This document shows positions 15,601 through 23,217 of a stretch of DNA of 24,105 nt, in pieces (positions within the stretch are counted from its first letter, which is position 1; each line of letters opens with the position of its first letter). Made by a program: the position numbers and the translations under genes. Source of the stretch: a virus; the IMG/VR virus record IMGVR_UViG_3300022074_000370, positions 1 through 24,105 of that record; one strand, 5' to 3'. Under the pieces are notes generated by a model. It saw nothing but the letters and a program-made list of their open reading frames with translations. It was not told the DNA's origin and made no database searches.

Positions 15601-17832
15601 CTTTTAATTGGTTCAAGCAATCCAGCAGAATTAAAAGCAGCTATAAAACATCTCTTTGCCTTACATCAGAATTTTAATTTTGCTAGAAAAGCATGGAAAA
15701 GATCATGGGATATGGAAGATAACTTTATTAACCTTGGTAATGTCAAAGGTGAAGTAAGTCAAAGATATATGATTTCGTCAGATAGTAGTTTCTTTCCTTT
15801 AGTTGCTTACGACAAAGTTGGAAAATTTATAAGACTACCAAGTAGATTAATGATGAGTAATGATGCGTTAATACAAGCACCAAATTTAATTGCAGCAGCT
15901 ACTTACGAAGCATTTATGGAAGGATATTCAAAAGGATTAAAAGGAGATGAATTAGATAATTTTATTAAAGGTCATACAGACGGAATTATTACTTACATAT
16001 TAAACAACTCTAAAGGTGATTTATTAGTTAATGGTAAACCTAGTGATGTTGCAAATCGAATTTTATCAAGAGCAAGAGAATTTGCGAAGTCAATTACTTT
16101 TACTCAAGATATAAGAACAGAAGATGCTTTCGGTTGGAGTGCAAACAAAATTAATAATATTGCTGCTACAAATCCTTATATGAGATTTTTATTTAAATTT
16201 ACAAAAGCACCTACAAATATAATTAAAGAAGTTAATAGATATGTACCTTTAGTTAATACACCTGTTATTAAAACATACCCAGATGGTACAACTGAAAACT
16301 TAAATCTTGTAAATAGATTGTTATTAAATGAGATGAAAAATGATTTGCTTAGTACAGATCCAATAGTGCGTAAAAATGCTTTAGGTCAAATAAGAACATC
16401 AATGGCTTTCGGTACAATAATTGCTGGTATGGCTATAGGAGATGCTTTAACACCAGATAGTTCAATAGATCAAGACCCACCCAAAGTTATATTGTCAGGT
16501 GGTGGTCCTAATTGGAGGACAAAAGAAGGTGCTGCTATGTTTATAACTATGCTTAAAGATGGTTGGCTTCCTTACTCTAGAGGTGTTTTGCAATATACAG
16601 AAGATGGAGACATTGAATATAAAAATGGTCAACCTGTTTATAGATGGAGTTCTTACGAAGGATTACCAGAACCTATTGTTGGATTTATCAGGTTAATGGT
16701 TGATTTCTCTAAAAGTTCTCCGTTTGTAAGTGAAAAAGAATTTGGTGAATTTACTTGTAATTGGAATTGTGCAGTTGGTCGTAATATGTTTAATAGAAGT
16801 TTTACTTCACAAATAGATGAAGCAATGAAAATATTAAGTTCTATACCCGAAGTTGGTAAAAGTGATGATCCCGAAGATGATGTTAACTATAAAGGTAAAA
16901 AATTTACAGAATTTGTAGGAAATCAAATAGCTGGTTCAACAGTTCCTTATTCAAGTTTTTTAAATAAACTACATAGATTACCTGCTGATTTATTAGTGGC
17001 TTTAGGTTATACACAAGAACAAGCATTAGAATTAAAAAATTCAAAAGGAGATTATAGTGGGTTAAAATGGTTTATGAAACCTGATACAAAGACTAGAGCA
17101 GGTGATAAGGCTAATCAAAACAGAGATGTTAATGACGAAAACTTTAATCGAAATAATATGTGGATGAAAATTTTAGATAATATCTGGAATAAATCTAAAG
17201 AAAAAGCACCAATGATTTTAGGTGGTAACTTACCTAATCAAGTAGAACATATTACTAATGAACCAATACTTTATCCAGATAAAGGTATAGTTCCTGATTT
17301 GTTTTCTTTATCAAGACATAGCACAAGTAAAAATATAAAAATACATAGTGCTTATAAATTAATAGGTAAAATATTACCAGAGCCACCACAAATAATAAGA
17401 GGATCAAAATTTAAAGGTTTAAATAGTGACCAATTTGAACCAAAAAAATTAAACAAATATGAATATAATGTATTAAAAGTAATTGTAAATACTCAAAAAT
17501 TAAAGATGGGAGGAAAAGAATTAAATGTAAAAGAAGCTATAAATACATACTTAGATGGTCAATATTTACCGCAACATTACGCATATCACAAATCACAAAT
17601 AGAACAATTTGGTTTAGATTCTGAAGAAGGAAAAATAGCACAAGAAGAAATTTATCAACAACTACAAAAAATTAATAATAAATATATAACAAATGGCATT
17701 TTAATGTTTACAAAAGATTATATTGGCGAAAAAGATTTTAATGCTAGGGTAGAAGCAAAGAGTAGAATTAAAACTAATTACTTTAATAACATGATTAATT
17801 CAATGAATAACATGAATTTAGGTACTTTTTAA
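12658..17832 (+). CDS. Internal virion protein D (gp16-like), very large
   Basis: A 1,724-aa ejected core protein, much longer than T7 gp16 (1,318 aa), which crosses the cytoplasmic membrane at infection. Residues 1-100 are Asn/Asp/Glu-rich and probably disordered. A Gly-rich hydrophobic region (about 225-365) may contact membrane. A small beta-barrel-like segment, rather KOW/SH3-like, lies at 611-658. The C-terminal half has the most family-like text: FTQDIRTEDAFG (about 1147), NPYMRFLFKFTKAPTN (about 1172), a hydrophobic helix GTIIAGMAIGDALTP (about 1254-1268) and DGWLPYSRG (about 1301). These recall the membrane-linked segment of T7 gp16 relatives and of large polyvalent phage proteins (LPD38-like, tentative). 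I see no transglycosylase motif at the N-terminus, where T7 gp16 has one. The gene is AT-rich even for this genome and starts 2 nt after gp15. Confidence 0.87.
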   Translation: MTDSNINNLLNNEEEVTNENPLIDNATTVDDTTTVDNTLLANNNVENNFEENLGDKPVNVFSKSNLFKNDLSFIDFDTEYNLNNSINNFYLNDTDTYEFQSDEFNFGRSLFENLTEDAPEGVIPISDGMLQYLRFNNFFDKFKNDNTPIKLPKDRIEINKLFKNETGYSFQEMLNNDIPKDVIETPEFQGSLNNIIKFYEDKGFTVPIVERTNLTQFNQTLKGFGIELTGGLSLDFITAPLLKLGPYGALAYVGINSFGGAYLNYLSQEGRMGQAGFLGQKDKLKWGELFTSTALQTIPYGVTDKGIRGISKSFLFGGTIGGGETTVRTLIDENRFPNLQEYLFSIGLGGTFAASLKGGLELFNGLLVKFKGKSATEVSKLISDNEIEGLNKFFSDTQILQKQLEQQPQGNIKGEDGDEVVNLITSMIDNITKRSTSKDGTLKFKNKQDEKLFNELTEKRKLLLDQKDIIKNTEKINETSKTKDVVRTYVMPQQFKNMKVSYGRAKILFKSDFDRIAWSLRFGKKKYPQNEGLMVRSLIDQGFTEKEVREHGAKLHQKIKNMVIEKTGTSQAGNNTIGLELTIPASKGFITAKTKVKQKTKTTVTTDDFALGMKVKASDRNNIGTVVAVNKDSITVQFVSKQGTALSKKFKRNQLTPLNKKRIKTEEIGETIKSTENGEEVTSKQNLGDRNKNPQQVEFIKNLKPKQQQQIEQIIAILKDVDIFTGSKSQVQTKLEGLGMFDEGVLTLSNTKQIKEYAGIYAKLYDLVPSDSLNYALSQVIVLASDNVANVNQKLISAIKNKNPSDIRIFVDKLAEAFLEVEEWLTLGIPLRTQAARTVTSFKMKPESGITGKTVEEVINMTPNQKKTWEMIQPDIEGSIEEKLRLNQEFKSNFLAQVKIAEETGDYSELIRLTNQISQTEGVVEKIVPLVQANKFDVKKGISNLMRTYNEIGINALLSAPTTQEINLFSGIAMSYLKSANLLIGSSNPAELKAAIKHLFALHQNFNFARKAWKRSWDMEDNFINLGNVKGEVSQRYMISSDSSFFPLVAYDKVGKFIRLPSRLMMSNDALIQAPNLIAAATYEAFMEGYSKGLKGDELDNFIKGHTDGIITYILNNSKGDLLVNGKPSDVANRILSRAREFAKSITFTQDIRTEDAFGWSANKINNIAATNPYMRFLFKFTKAPTNIIKEVNRYVPLVNTPVIKTYPDGTTENLNLVNRLLLNEMKNDLLSTDPIVRKNALGQIRTSMAFGTIIAGMAIGDALTPDSSIDQDPPKVILSGGGPNWRTKEGAAMFITMLKDGWLPYSRGVLQYTEDGDIEYKNGQPVYRWSSYEGLPEPIVGFIRLMVDFSKSSPFVSEKEFGEFTCNWNCAVGRNMFNRSFTSQIDEAMKILSSIPEVGKSDDPEDDVNYKGKKFTEFVGNQIAGSTVPYSSFLNKLHRLPADLLVALGYTQEQALELKNSKGDYSGLKWFMKPDTKTRAGDKANQNRDVNDENFNRNNMWMKILDNIWNKSKEKAPMILGGNLPNQVEHITNEPILYPDKGIVPDLFSLSRHSTSKNIKIHSAYKLIGKILPEPPQIIRGSKFKGLNSDQFEPKKLNKYEYNVLKVIVNTQKLKMGGKELNVKEAINTYLDGQYLPQHYAYHKSQIEQFGLDSEEGKIAQEEIYQQLQKINNKYITNGILMFTKDYIGEKDFNARVEAKSRIKTNYFNNMINSMNNMNLGTF
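12734..12765 (+). repeat. 14-bp direct repeat, 18-nt period, at the gp16 N-terminus
   Basis: CTACAACAGTAGAT occurs at 12734-12747 and 12752-12765. It encodes two near-copies of a TTVD[DN]T hexapeptide in the disordered start of the protein. Confidence 0.9.
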
Positions 17833-17835
17833 ATT

Positions 17836-19068
17836 ATGGCTACTAACACTACTGCTACGTCACAAACTCATAACGGAAATGGCAGTACAACTAACTTTGC
17901 AATATCATTTTCTTTTTTAGATAATACTGAAGTTGATGTAACAGTAGGTGGTGTTCTTAAAACATTAGGTACTCACTATACTATTAGTGGTTCGACTGTT
18001 ACTTTTACTTCTGGTAACATACCTCCTTCTGGTACTGGTAATATAAAATTTCAAAGAGATACAAATATAAGTGCAAAGAAAGTAGATTTTGCTGATGGTA
18101 GTGTTTTAACAGAAACAGATCTTGATAATAATAGTGACCAGATATTATTTGCTCAACAAGAGATTACGGATAAATTAAGTGGTATTGAAGAAAATGCCAC
18201 CGCAGATCAAACAAATGCGGAAATTAAGACAGCATACGAAGCAAACTCAGATACAAACGCATTTACTGACGCAGAAAAAACAAAACTACAAGATTTAGAT
18301 TTAGCAAAGTTACAAGGTATAGAAACAGGAGCTACAGCAGATCAATCTAATGCTGAGATTAAAACTGCTTATGAAGCAAACTCTAACACTAATGCTTTTA
18401 CTGATGCAGAGAAAACAAAACTAGCAGGTATTTCTGCAAATGCAGGTGCAACAACATTTACAGGGCTTGGAGATACCCCTGCAAACTTTACAAGTGCAGC
18501 AGGTAAGACAGTTAAGGTAAACAGTAGTGCTGATGCTTTAGAATTTGTAGATCAAATATCAGATGTTGTAGGAGATACTACACCGCAGTTGGGAGGAGAC
18601 TTAGATGTACAGGCAAGAGAAATAAATACATCTACAGCTAATGCCAATATAAAACTAAATCCTAATGGTTCAGGTGCAGTAGAAGTAAAAGGAGATGGTA
18701 GTAGTAATGATGCTAAATTACAACTTAACTGTTCACAAAACTCTCATGGTGTAAAACTACAATCCCCTGCTCATAGTGCAGGTCAATCTTATACTATGAT
18801 TCTGCCTGACAATCAGATAGCAGCAGATAAATTTTTAAAAATAAAAAGTATTACTGGTAGTGGAGCAACAGCAGTAGGACAACTAGAATATGCAGATGGT
18901 GGGGGTGGAGCTACAGGTGGTGGCGGAGAGAAAATTTTTCACGAATCTGAAAATCAGATGGATAGCGATTACACGATAACTGCAAATCATAATGCAATCG
19001 TGCCGACACCTCTTACGATCAATGCTACACTTACTGTAGGTGCCACTTCAACTGTTACTTTCGTCTAA
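17836..19068 (+). CDS. Tail fibre protein (gp17-like N-terminal domain)
   Basis: A 410-aa fibre. Residues 1 to about 115 are a T7 gp17 N-terminal domain, which anchors fibres to the tail: features are 'SQTHNGNGSTTNFAISFSFLD' in part (NGSTTNFAISFSFLDNTEV) and 'ADGSVLTETDLDNN'. Two copies of a 36-residue element follow (116-151 and 161-196). Then comes a beta-rich stalk with 'LGGDLDVQAREI', a motif common in marine phage fibres. After a Gly-rich linker (about 356-366) the end is a small domain, 'YTITANHNAIVPTPLTINATL' in part (NHNAIVPTPLTINATLTVG), that caps many marine fibre proteins. At 410 aa it is shorter than T7 gp17 (553 aa). Receptor binding is probably shared with the following genes. 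Its TAA overlaps the next ATG (TAATG). Confidence 0.92.
   Translation: MATNTTATSQTHNGNGSTTNFAISFSFLDNTEVDVTVGGVLKTLGTHYTISGSTVTFTSGNIPPSGTGNIKFQRDTNISAKKVDFADGSVLTETDLDNNSDQILFAQQEITDKLSGIEENATADQTNAEIKTAYEANSDTNAFTDAEKTKLQDLDLAKLQGIETGATADQSNAEIKTAYEANSNTNAFTDAEKTKLAGISANAGATTFTGLGDTPANFTSAAGKTVKVNSSADALEFVDQISDVVGDTTPQLGGDLDVQAREINTSTANANIKLNPNGSGAVEVKGDGSSNDAKLQLNCSQNSHGVKLQSPAHSAGQSYTMILPDNQIAADKFLKIKSITGSGATAVGQLEYADGGGGATGGGGEKIFHESENQMDSDYTITANHNAIVPTPLTINATLTVGATSTVTFV
18181..18423 (+). repeat. Duplicated 36-codon element in the fibre gene
   Basis: Copies lie at 18181-18288 and 18316-18423 (135-nt period). The proteins differ at only a few positions (for example EN/TG, T/S, D/N), and both contain NAEIKTAYEANS and TNAFTDAEKTKL. 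The DNA differs at many third positions: copy 1 uses GCC, GCG, GAC and AAC where copy 2 uses GCT, GAT and AAT. The element is widespread in fibres of marine phages, as I recall. Confidence 0.93.
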
Positions 19069-19709
19069 TGGCAATAGCAATTAATGGTTCTACAAACGTA
19101 ATAACAGGAGTTGCAGTAGGTGGTCTGCCTGATGGAATAGTAGATACAGATATGTTGGCTGCAAATGCTGTTAATTCTGGAAAATTAGCAAGTGGAGCAG
19201 TTGGAAAATGGACTCACGTTAACAATGTATCTTTTGGCACAGGTGGTAGCTATACGTTCTCAGGAATACCAACTGATACTTCCGCAATAAGAATTGGTTT
19301 TATGGATTTGTCAAGTAATACAGGTTCATCTGGTAGTGAAAGTTATGCAGCATTTAGATTAGGCACGGCATCTGGTTTTCCAGATACTAACTATGACACT
19401 ATATCTTCTTATTTAGAAGATAGTTATCAACAAGTAGAAACTTGGTCAAGTAGAGCTATACTTTATCCAAGCAATTATGGTCGATCACAACACGTTTTTA
19501 ACGGGCAAATTGAGTGTTGGAAACTTGGTGGTACAACTCGTTGGTTTATAAAATCACAAGTGTCAAGAGGTGCTGCAGCAGGAAATCAAACACACTTTTT
19601 TATGCAAAGTAGTATAGATATAGGAGGTGCTATTACACAGGCTACAATATTTTTAAATACTGGCTCATTTGATGGCGGTTCTGGAGCAATAAGTTATTAT
19701 CAAGATTAA
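19068..19709 (+). CDS. Tail tip / receptor-binding protein
   Basis: A 213-aa protein. Its start, 'MAIAINGSTNVITGVAVGGLPDG' in part (AINGSTNVITGVAVGG), and the following IVDTDMLAANAVNSGKLA motif form a short adaptor common in marine phage tail proteins. Residues 45-213 are a beta-rich, aromatic-rich domain (YTFSGIP, several Tyr/Trp, NTGSFDGGSG near the end), probably a carbohydrate- or protein-binding head. It overlaps the gp17 stop by 1 nt, suggesting co-translation and joint assembly. The exact receptor is unknown. Confidence 0.78.
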   Translation: MAIAINGSTNVITGVAVGGLPDGIVDTDMLAANAVNSGKLASGAVGKWTHVNNVSFGTGGSYTFSGIPTDTSAIRIGFMDLSSNTGSSGSESYAAFRLGTASGFPDTNYDTISSYLEDSYQQVETWSSRAILYPSNYGRSQHVFNGQIECWKLGGTTRWFIKSQVSRGAAAGNQTHFFMQSSIDIGGAITQATIFLNTGSFDGGSGAISYYQD

Positions 19710-19710
19710 T

Positions 19711-19965
19711 ATGAAAAACACTACACTTAACATACAAACGGGAGAAATTACAGAAACAGACATTGCAGATGCCCCTGCTACTGATGTGGAAGCACTTGCT
19801 AATTTAAGGTCTACAAGAAATAATTTATTAGCTGAAACAGATTATCTTGCTCTTGCAGATCACACACTTACTGATGCAATGAAAACTTATAGACAGGCAC
19901 TTAGAGATTTACCTGCTAATACTGCTGACCCTCACAACGTAACTTATCCAACAAAACCTAGTTAA
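19711..19965 (+). CDS. Tail assembly chaperone-like small protein
   Basis: An 84-aa protein. Its core 'LRSTRNNLLAETDYLALADHTLTDAMKTYRQALRDLP' is seen in short form as RNNLLAETDYLALAD followed by YRQALRDLP (about residues 35-68). This is the pattern of phage tail assembly chaperones (Phage_tail_APC type), which sit beside fibre genes and help fold or trimerise fibre tips. The N-terminus (TTLNIQTGEITETD) is beta-like and the end is Pro-rich (HNVTYPTKPS). It lies 1 nt after the previous stop with no Shine-Dalgarno sequence. Partner is probably a neighbouring tip protein; this is inference. Confidence 0.75.
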   Translation: MKNTTLNIQTGEITETDIADAPATDVEALANLRSTRNNLLAETDYLALADHTLTDAMKTYRQALRDLPANTADPHNVTYPTKPS

Positions 19966-19967
19966 CC

Positions 19968-20570
19968 ATGACAGCAAAGATTAAACTAAACGCAGCATCA
20001 GGTGGTGGGTCTTTCAGCTTACAAGCACCCTCTTCTTCTGCTAATAACAGAGTTTTTACAATACCAGATGAAGCTGATGCAACTTTACTTACATCAAATA
20101 CATCAACAGGAAAAATTCTTCAAGTAGTTGAAGGAACATTAACTTCTGGTTTTACAACATCTTCGCAAACAATGGTTGATGTAGGTTTAAGTGCAACTAT
20201 TACTCCATCCTCATCTTCTAATAAGGTTTTAATTTTATTATCATTAGGTAGTTTTGTTAACCGAACTTCTCATAAAAGAGCTTTCGCGAACATATTAAGA
20301 GGTTCAACTGTTTTATTTGTAGGAGATGCAGCTACAGGAGAAGAAGTAACAATAGCTAGAACTTGGAGAACTGCACAAGATGAATATGTTATGGATCCAC
20401 TTTCACGCAGCTTTTTAGATAGTCCAAATACAACATCAGCTACAACTTACAAACTACAAGCATCAATAGCTAGTGATGGTGGATATGTATACATAAATAG
20501 ACCATATACACAAGATGCCAACGGTGGAAATACAGCTAGTTCACTTATACTTATGGAGGTAGCAGCATGA
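19968..20570 (+). CDS. Tail tip protein with a beta-rich C-terminal domain
   Basis: A 200-aa protein. The N-terminal module KLNAASGGGSFSLQAPSS plus FTIPDEADATLL (about residues 5-44) is a short attachment motif repeated in many marine phage tip proteins. The rest is a beta-sandwich-like domain with TPSSSSNKVLILLSLG (about 78-93) and an end 'NTASSLILMEVA', typical of receptor-binding domains at tail tips. It ends in an ATGA overlap with the next gene. Function is inferred from composition and position. Confidence 0.78.
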   Translation: MTAKIKLNAASGGGSFSLQAPSSSANNRVFTIPDEADATLLTSNTSTGKILQVVEGTLTSGFTTSSQTMVDVGLSATITPSSSSNKVLILLSLGSFVNRTSHKRAFANILRGSTVLFVGDAATGEEVTIARTWRTAQDEYVMDPLSRSFLDSPNTTSATTYKLQASIASDGGYVYINRPYTQDANGGNTASSLILMEVAA

Positions 20571-20890
20571 GTTTAGATCACGAAGCTATATATAAAGCAT
20601 ATCCTGATGCTATAACTATTGATGATGGTACAGGAGCATTTAAAGCAGATGGCTCACAGATAACTTTAGTACAATCTGATATTGATGCTGCAAGAGTTAC
20701 GCTAGATGCTGAAGCTGCTGCTGTTAAGTACAAAACCGATAGAACAACAAATGGTTCTACAACCTACGATAGTTATGGAAATCAATTAGATATGTTGTAT
20801 GCAGATATGCTCGCTGGTAAACTAGATACAACTGGAACGTGGGCTACCCACATTAAAGCGGTTAAAGACGCTAACCCAAAACCTAGTTAA
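20567..20890 (+). CDS. Small tail assembly-type protein
   Basis: A 107-aa protein with a helical body and the C-terminal pattern YDSYGNQLDMLYADM followed by WATHIKAVKDANPKPS. From memory, this 'YxSxGxQLDMLY ... HIxxVKxxNPKP' arrangement is common in small proteins next to fibre genes in marine phages (XkdW-like or chaperone-like). It starts in a 4-nt ATGA overlap with a good GGAGG upstream. It is placed between two tip proteins, like the 84-aa gene before it, suggesting each tip protein has its own small partner. Confidence 0.72.
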   Translation: MSLDHEAIYKAYPDAITIDDGTGAFKADGSQITLVQSDIDAARVTLDAEAAAVKYKTDRTTNGSTTYDSYGNQLDMLYADMLAGKLDTTGTWATHIKAVKDANPKPS

Positions 20891-20892
20891 TT

Positions 20893-22053
20893 ATGTCAGA
20901 GATCAAGGTAAATTCGATAAAAGGGGTAGGAGCTAGTGCTGCTGCTATTACTGTCAACAATACTGATGGAACGTGTACTGCCAATTTAAGTAATCGTCAG
21001 AATAAAAACTTGATAATTAATGGAGATTTTAAAATAGCTCAAAGATCCACATCATCATCAACTACTGGTTATGCAACTGTAGATAGATGGAAAACAGATA
21101 GATCAGGATTAGATGAATCTCCAACATTTTCACAGGCTGATGTTACTAGTGGTACTACTCCTTATACAAATGGGTTTAGAAAGGCATTTAAAATAACAAA
21201 TGGAAATCAAACAAGTGGTGCTGGTTCAGATGATTATCTTTACTTTTTTCAAAAAATAGAAGCACAAGATATCGCTCAAAGTGGTTGGAATTATACTTCA
21301 AGTTCTAGTTATGTAACACTTTCGTTTTGGGTTAAATCTAGTGTTGCTCAGAATTTCTATGGATATTTAAGAAGTATGGATGGAACTTCAAAAATTTATC
21401 CATTTGAAACAGGTGCTTTATCACAAGATACTTGGACAAAAGTAACCAAAACAATTTCTGGAGCGTCAGGAAATCAGATAGATAATGATAATGGTGAAGG
21501 CTTAAGAGTTGTTATTGCTCCATTTTGGGGTACTGATTTAACAGCTAGTTCAGTTAACTTAAATCAATGGGCTACTTTTGCTAGTAGTACAAGAGCGCCT
21601 GACTATACTTCAACATGGTACACAACAAATGATGCAACATTTGAAATTACCGGAGTGCAGCTTGAGGTTTCAGACCATGCCACAGATTTTGAGCATAGGT
21701 CATTCGGTCAGGAGCTTGAGCTTTGTAAACGATACTATCAACAATACCCAGAGATAGCATCAGATGGATATTCTGCTTATGGTCTTGGTGCAGCACAATC
21801 TACAACAGCAGCACATTTCACACCAACATTTCCTACAATGAGAGCAGCACCTACAATCGCCTTGAGTGGAAATAATAGATTTACTTCTGGTGGAACTGCA
21901 AGGTCTGTAACGAGTTTAACTTTATTTCATGCTTCTGCAAGTTCATTATTTACAGGGGTAAATGTTGCTAGTGGTCTTACAAATGGTCATGCTGGCAGTT
22001 TTGGAGCAGATAATGACACTACTGCTAAACTAACTTTTAGTGCGGAGTTGTAA
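20893..22053 (+). CDS. Large tail tip protein, possible carbohydrate binding
   Basis: A 386-aa protein. A short adaptor (MSEIKVNSIKGVG) leads into 'NLIINGDFKIAQRSTS' (about residues 39-54) and a jelly-roll-like region. That region contains VTLSFWVKSSVAQNF (about 143-157) and the closing motif 'FEITGVQLEVSDHATDFEHRSF' in part (GVQLEVSDHATDFEHR, about 251-266). This block is widespread in marine phage tail proteins and resembles carbohydrate-binding folds. The last 110 residues, after LCKRYYQQYPE, form a variable beta-rich tip. It is probably the main adhesin of the tip module. Start follows the previous stop by 2 nt. Confidence 0.82.
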   Translation: MSEIKVNSIKGVGASAAAITVNNTDGTCTANLSNRQNKNLIINGDFKIAQRSTSSSTTGYATVDRWKTDRSGLDESPTFSQADVTSGTTPYTNGFRKAFKITNGNQTSGAGSDDYLYFFQKIEAQDIAQSGWNYTSSSSYVTLSFWVKSSVAQNFYGYLRSMDGTSKIYPFETGALSQDTWTKVTKTISGASGNQIDNDNGEGLRVVIAPFWGTDLTASSVNLNQWATFASSTRAPDYTSTWYTTNDATFEITGVQLEVSDHATDFEHRSFGQELELCKRYYQQYPEIASDGYSAYGLGAAQSTTAAHFTPTFPTMRAAPTIALSGNNRFTSGGTARSVTSLTLFHASASSLFTGVNVASGLTNGHAGSFGADNDTTAKLTFSAEL

Positions 22054-22056
22054 CAC

Positions 22057-22227
22057 ATGAGTTTTACTTACAAATTACAAAAAGGACTTGATGATAAAGT
22101 TAATTCTGTTATAAAAATTTTTGCAGATAAAACACAATGTCATATTCCATTTGACGAAGCAAACACCGACTATCAAGAGTACCTTGAGTGGGTAATAGAG
22201 GGAAATACAGCCGAAGCTGCTGATTAG
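22057..22227 (+). CDS. 56-aa conserved-looking tail-end protein
   Basis: A 56-aa ORF with start MSFTYKLQKGLDDKVNSVIK and end YQEYLEWVIEGNTAEAAD. From memory, proteins with the ending 'Y-x-x-[YF]-L-x-W-x-x-E-G-N-x-[PA]-E-x-A-D' occur after fibre genes in many marine phages; function unknown. GGAG at 22044-22047 gives a 9-nt spacer to the ATG. Its TAG overlaps the GTG of the next gene by 1 nt. It may be a third small partner of the tip proteins. Confidence 0.78.
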   Translation: MSFTYKLQKGLDDKVNSVIKIFADKTQCHIPFDEANTDYQEYLEWVIEGNTAEAAD

Positions 22228-22712
22228 TGGACATACCAGAGATTAATCTGCCTGATACAGATTATATTCTCGTTCCACCTAGAACAATTTTTTATCCACC
22301 TGTGGCAGAGATTCCATATCTAAACCCTGTACTTCTTCCAAGTTTGGAACAGGTAGAGTCGGGTTTGGGAGATCAGGGATCTTCTGCTGAAGAAGAAAAA
22401 GCATCTTCAACGGAGGGAGCGTTAGAACTAACACCAGAGACAATACCGACAAACCTGCCAAACACCACAGAAACTTTATCAAATGAAGAAGGGGTAGCTA
22501 CGTTTAATATACCTTTTTTTGGTGAAATGCCTATACCAGCACCAGAAGTCATAGCTTCTAGTGTTATAGCTGCTGGTACTGCGTCAGTTGTATCTGTAGC
22601 TGGTGGTATTGCCATGCAATCAGTATTAGCTTTTATTAAGAAAACATCTAAAAAAATATTTACTAAGGTTTTGAAGAAAGAGGTAAAGGATCTACAAACA
22701 AAGAAGGATTAG
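22227..22712 (+). CDS. Pro-rich single-pass membrane protein, unknown function
   Basis: A 161-aa protein from a GTG start overlapping the previous TAG. Parts in order: a Pro-rich N-terminus (residues 1-39, ten Pro, several Tyr/Val/Ile-Pro pairs), an acidic Ser/Thr/Glu linker (about 40-90), a Phe/Pro knot (FNIPFFGEMPIPAP), a single hydrophobic helix (about 107-137), and a strongly basic tail with ten Lys in the last 24 residues. The positive tail suggests it stays in the cytoplasm with the acidic, Pro-rich part outside. I recall proteins of this design in marine cyanophages, without known function. Its end overlaps the minus-strand gene by 50 nt. It lies where T7 has its holin gene 17.5, so a membrane or lysis role is possible but unproven. 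Confidence 0.7.
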   Translation: MDIPEINLPDTDYILVPPRTIFYPPVAEIPYLNPVLLPSLEQVESGLGDQGSSAEEEKASSTEGALELTPETIPTNLPNTTETLSNEEGVATFNIPFFGEMPIPAPEVIASSVIAAGTASVVSVAGGIAMQSVLAFIKKTSKKIFTKVLKKEVKDLQTKKD

Positions 22713-23217
22713 CTTTTACATAACTTCGTATATTGATTACATCATTACAGATGTATGCGAACTTAGATTTAGGATTTATCATGTAGCCTGATGCGTGAAG
22801 CTGACTACACTTCAAGACACGAACTAGCTGTTTATCATGCACTTGCTTGTCTAGTTCTTCTATGGCTAGGTCTAGCTTTACTTTTGCTAGTTCAGAACAC
22901 GTTTCATTATTAGTTCCTAGCGGTATCATAAAACTCATTTGTACTCCCCAACCTTCATTGATGCTATATGTCTCTTCTCCCTGTGCATCATTACCTGTAT
23001 AAAAAGGAGTTACAGCCATAGTAGGTTGACTACATACTAGATTTCCAAACTGCAACTTACCTGTCATTCCATTATTAACATTCATATTCTGGTTGATAAT
23101 ACTTGAATTACCAACAGCATTAGGTTGAGCCTGTACGTTTGTATCGCCTTCGGCTTTTGCTTTACTGACTAAAGACAGACAAAGAAGTGATAACGCTAGT
23201 AGTCGTAATCGCATCAT
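22663..23217 (-). CDS. Secreted four-cysteine protein, unknown function
   Basis: A 184-aa protein with a clear signal peptide: MMRLR, a Leu-rich core, then KAKA before EGDTN (cleavage after about residue 22). The mature part starts with an Asn/Gln/Val stretch (SSIINQNMNVNN, about 38-49). It holds four Cys in the contexts LVCSQP, NETCSEL, VLKCSQL and YICNDV, likely two disulfides in the periplasm, and a helical region between them (CSELAKVKLDLAIEELDKQV). From memory, similar secreted proteins occur in marine cyanophages, unnamed. It is the last gene of the minus-strand operon; its start overlaps the previous gene by 56 nt and its end overlaps the + strand gene by 50 nt. Met1 and Met2 are both possible starts. 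Confidence 0.75.
   Translation of the reverse strand: MMRLRLLALSLLCLSLVSKAKAEGDTNVQAQPNAVGNSSIINQNMNVNNGMTGKLQFGNLVCSQPTMAVTPFYTGNDAQGEETYSINEGWGVQMSFMIPLGTNNETCSELAKVKLDLAIEELDKQVHDKQLVRVLKCSQLHASGYMINPKSKFAYICNDVINIRSYVKANPSLFVDPLPLSSKP

Noticed and set aside
22279-22615. Two overlapping minus-strand ORFs opposite the Pro-rich membrane protein gene
   Set aside because: They could extend the backward operon, but they have Pro/Ser-rich shadow-like composition, no ribosome site and lie under a + strand gene with a sensible domain layout.
4773-22806. The 10-mer CCTGATGCGT found both in the capsid leader and near 22787
   Set aside because: The second copy lies in coding sequence for the 184-aa protein and the flanks differ. 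A single shared 10-mer in 24 kb is expected by chance.
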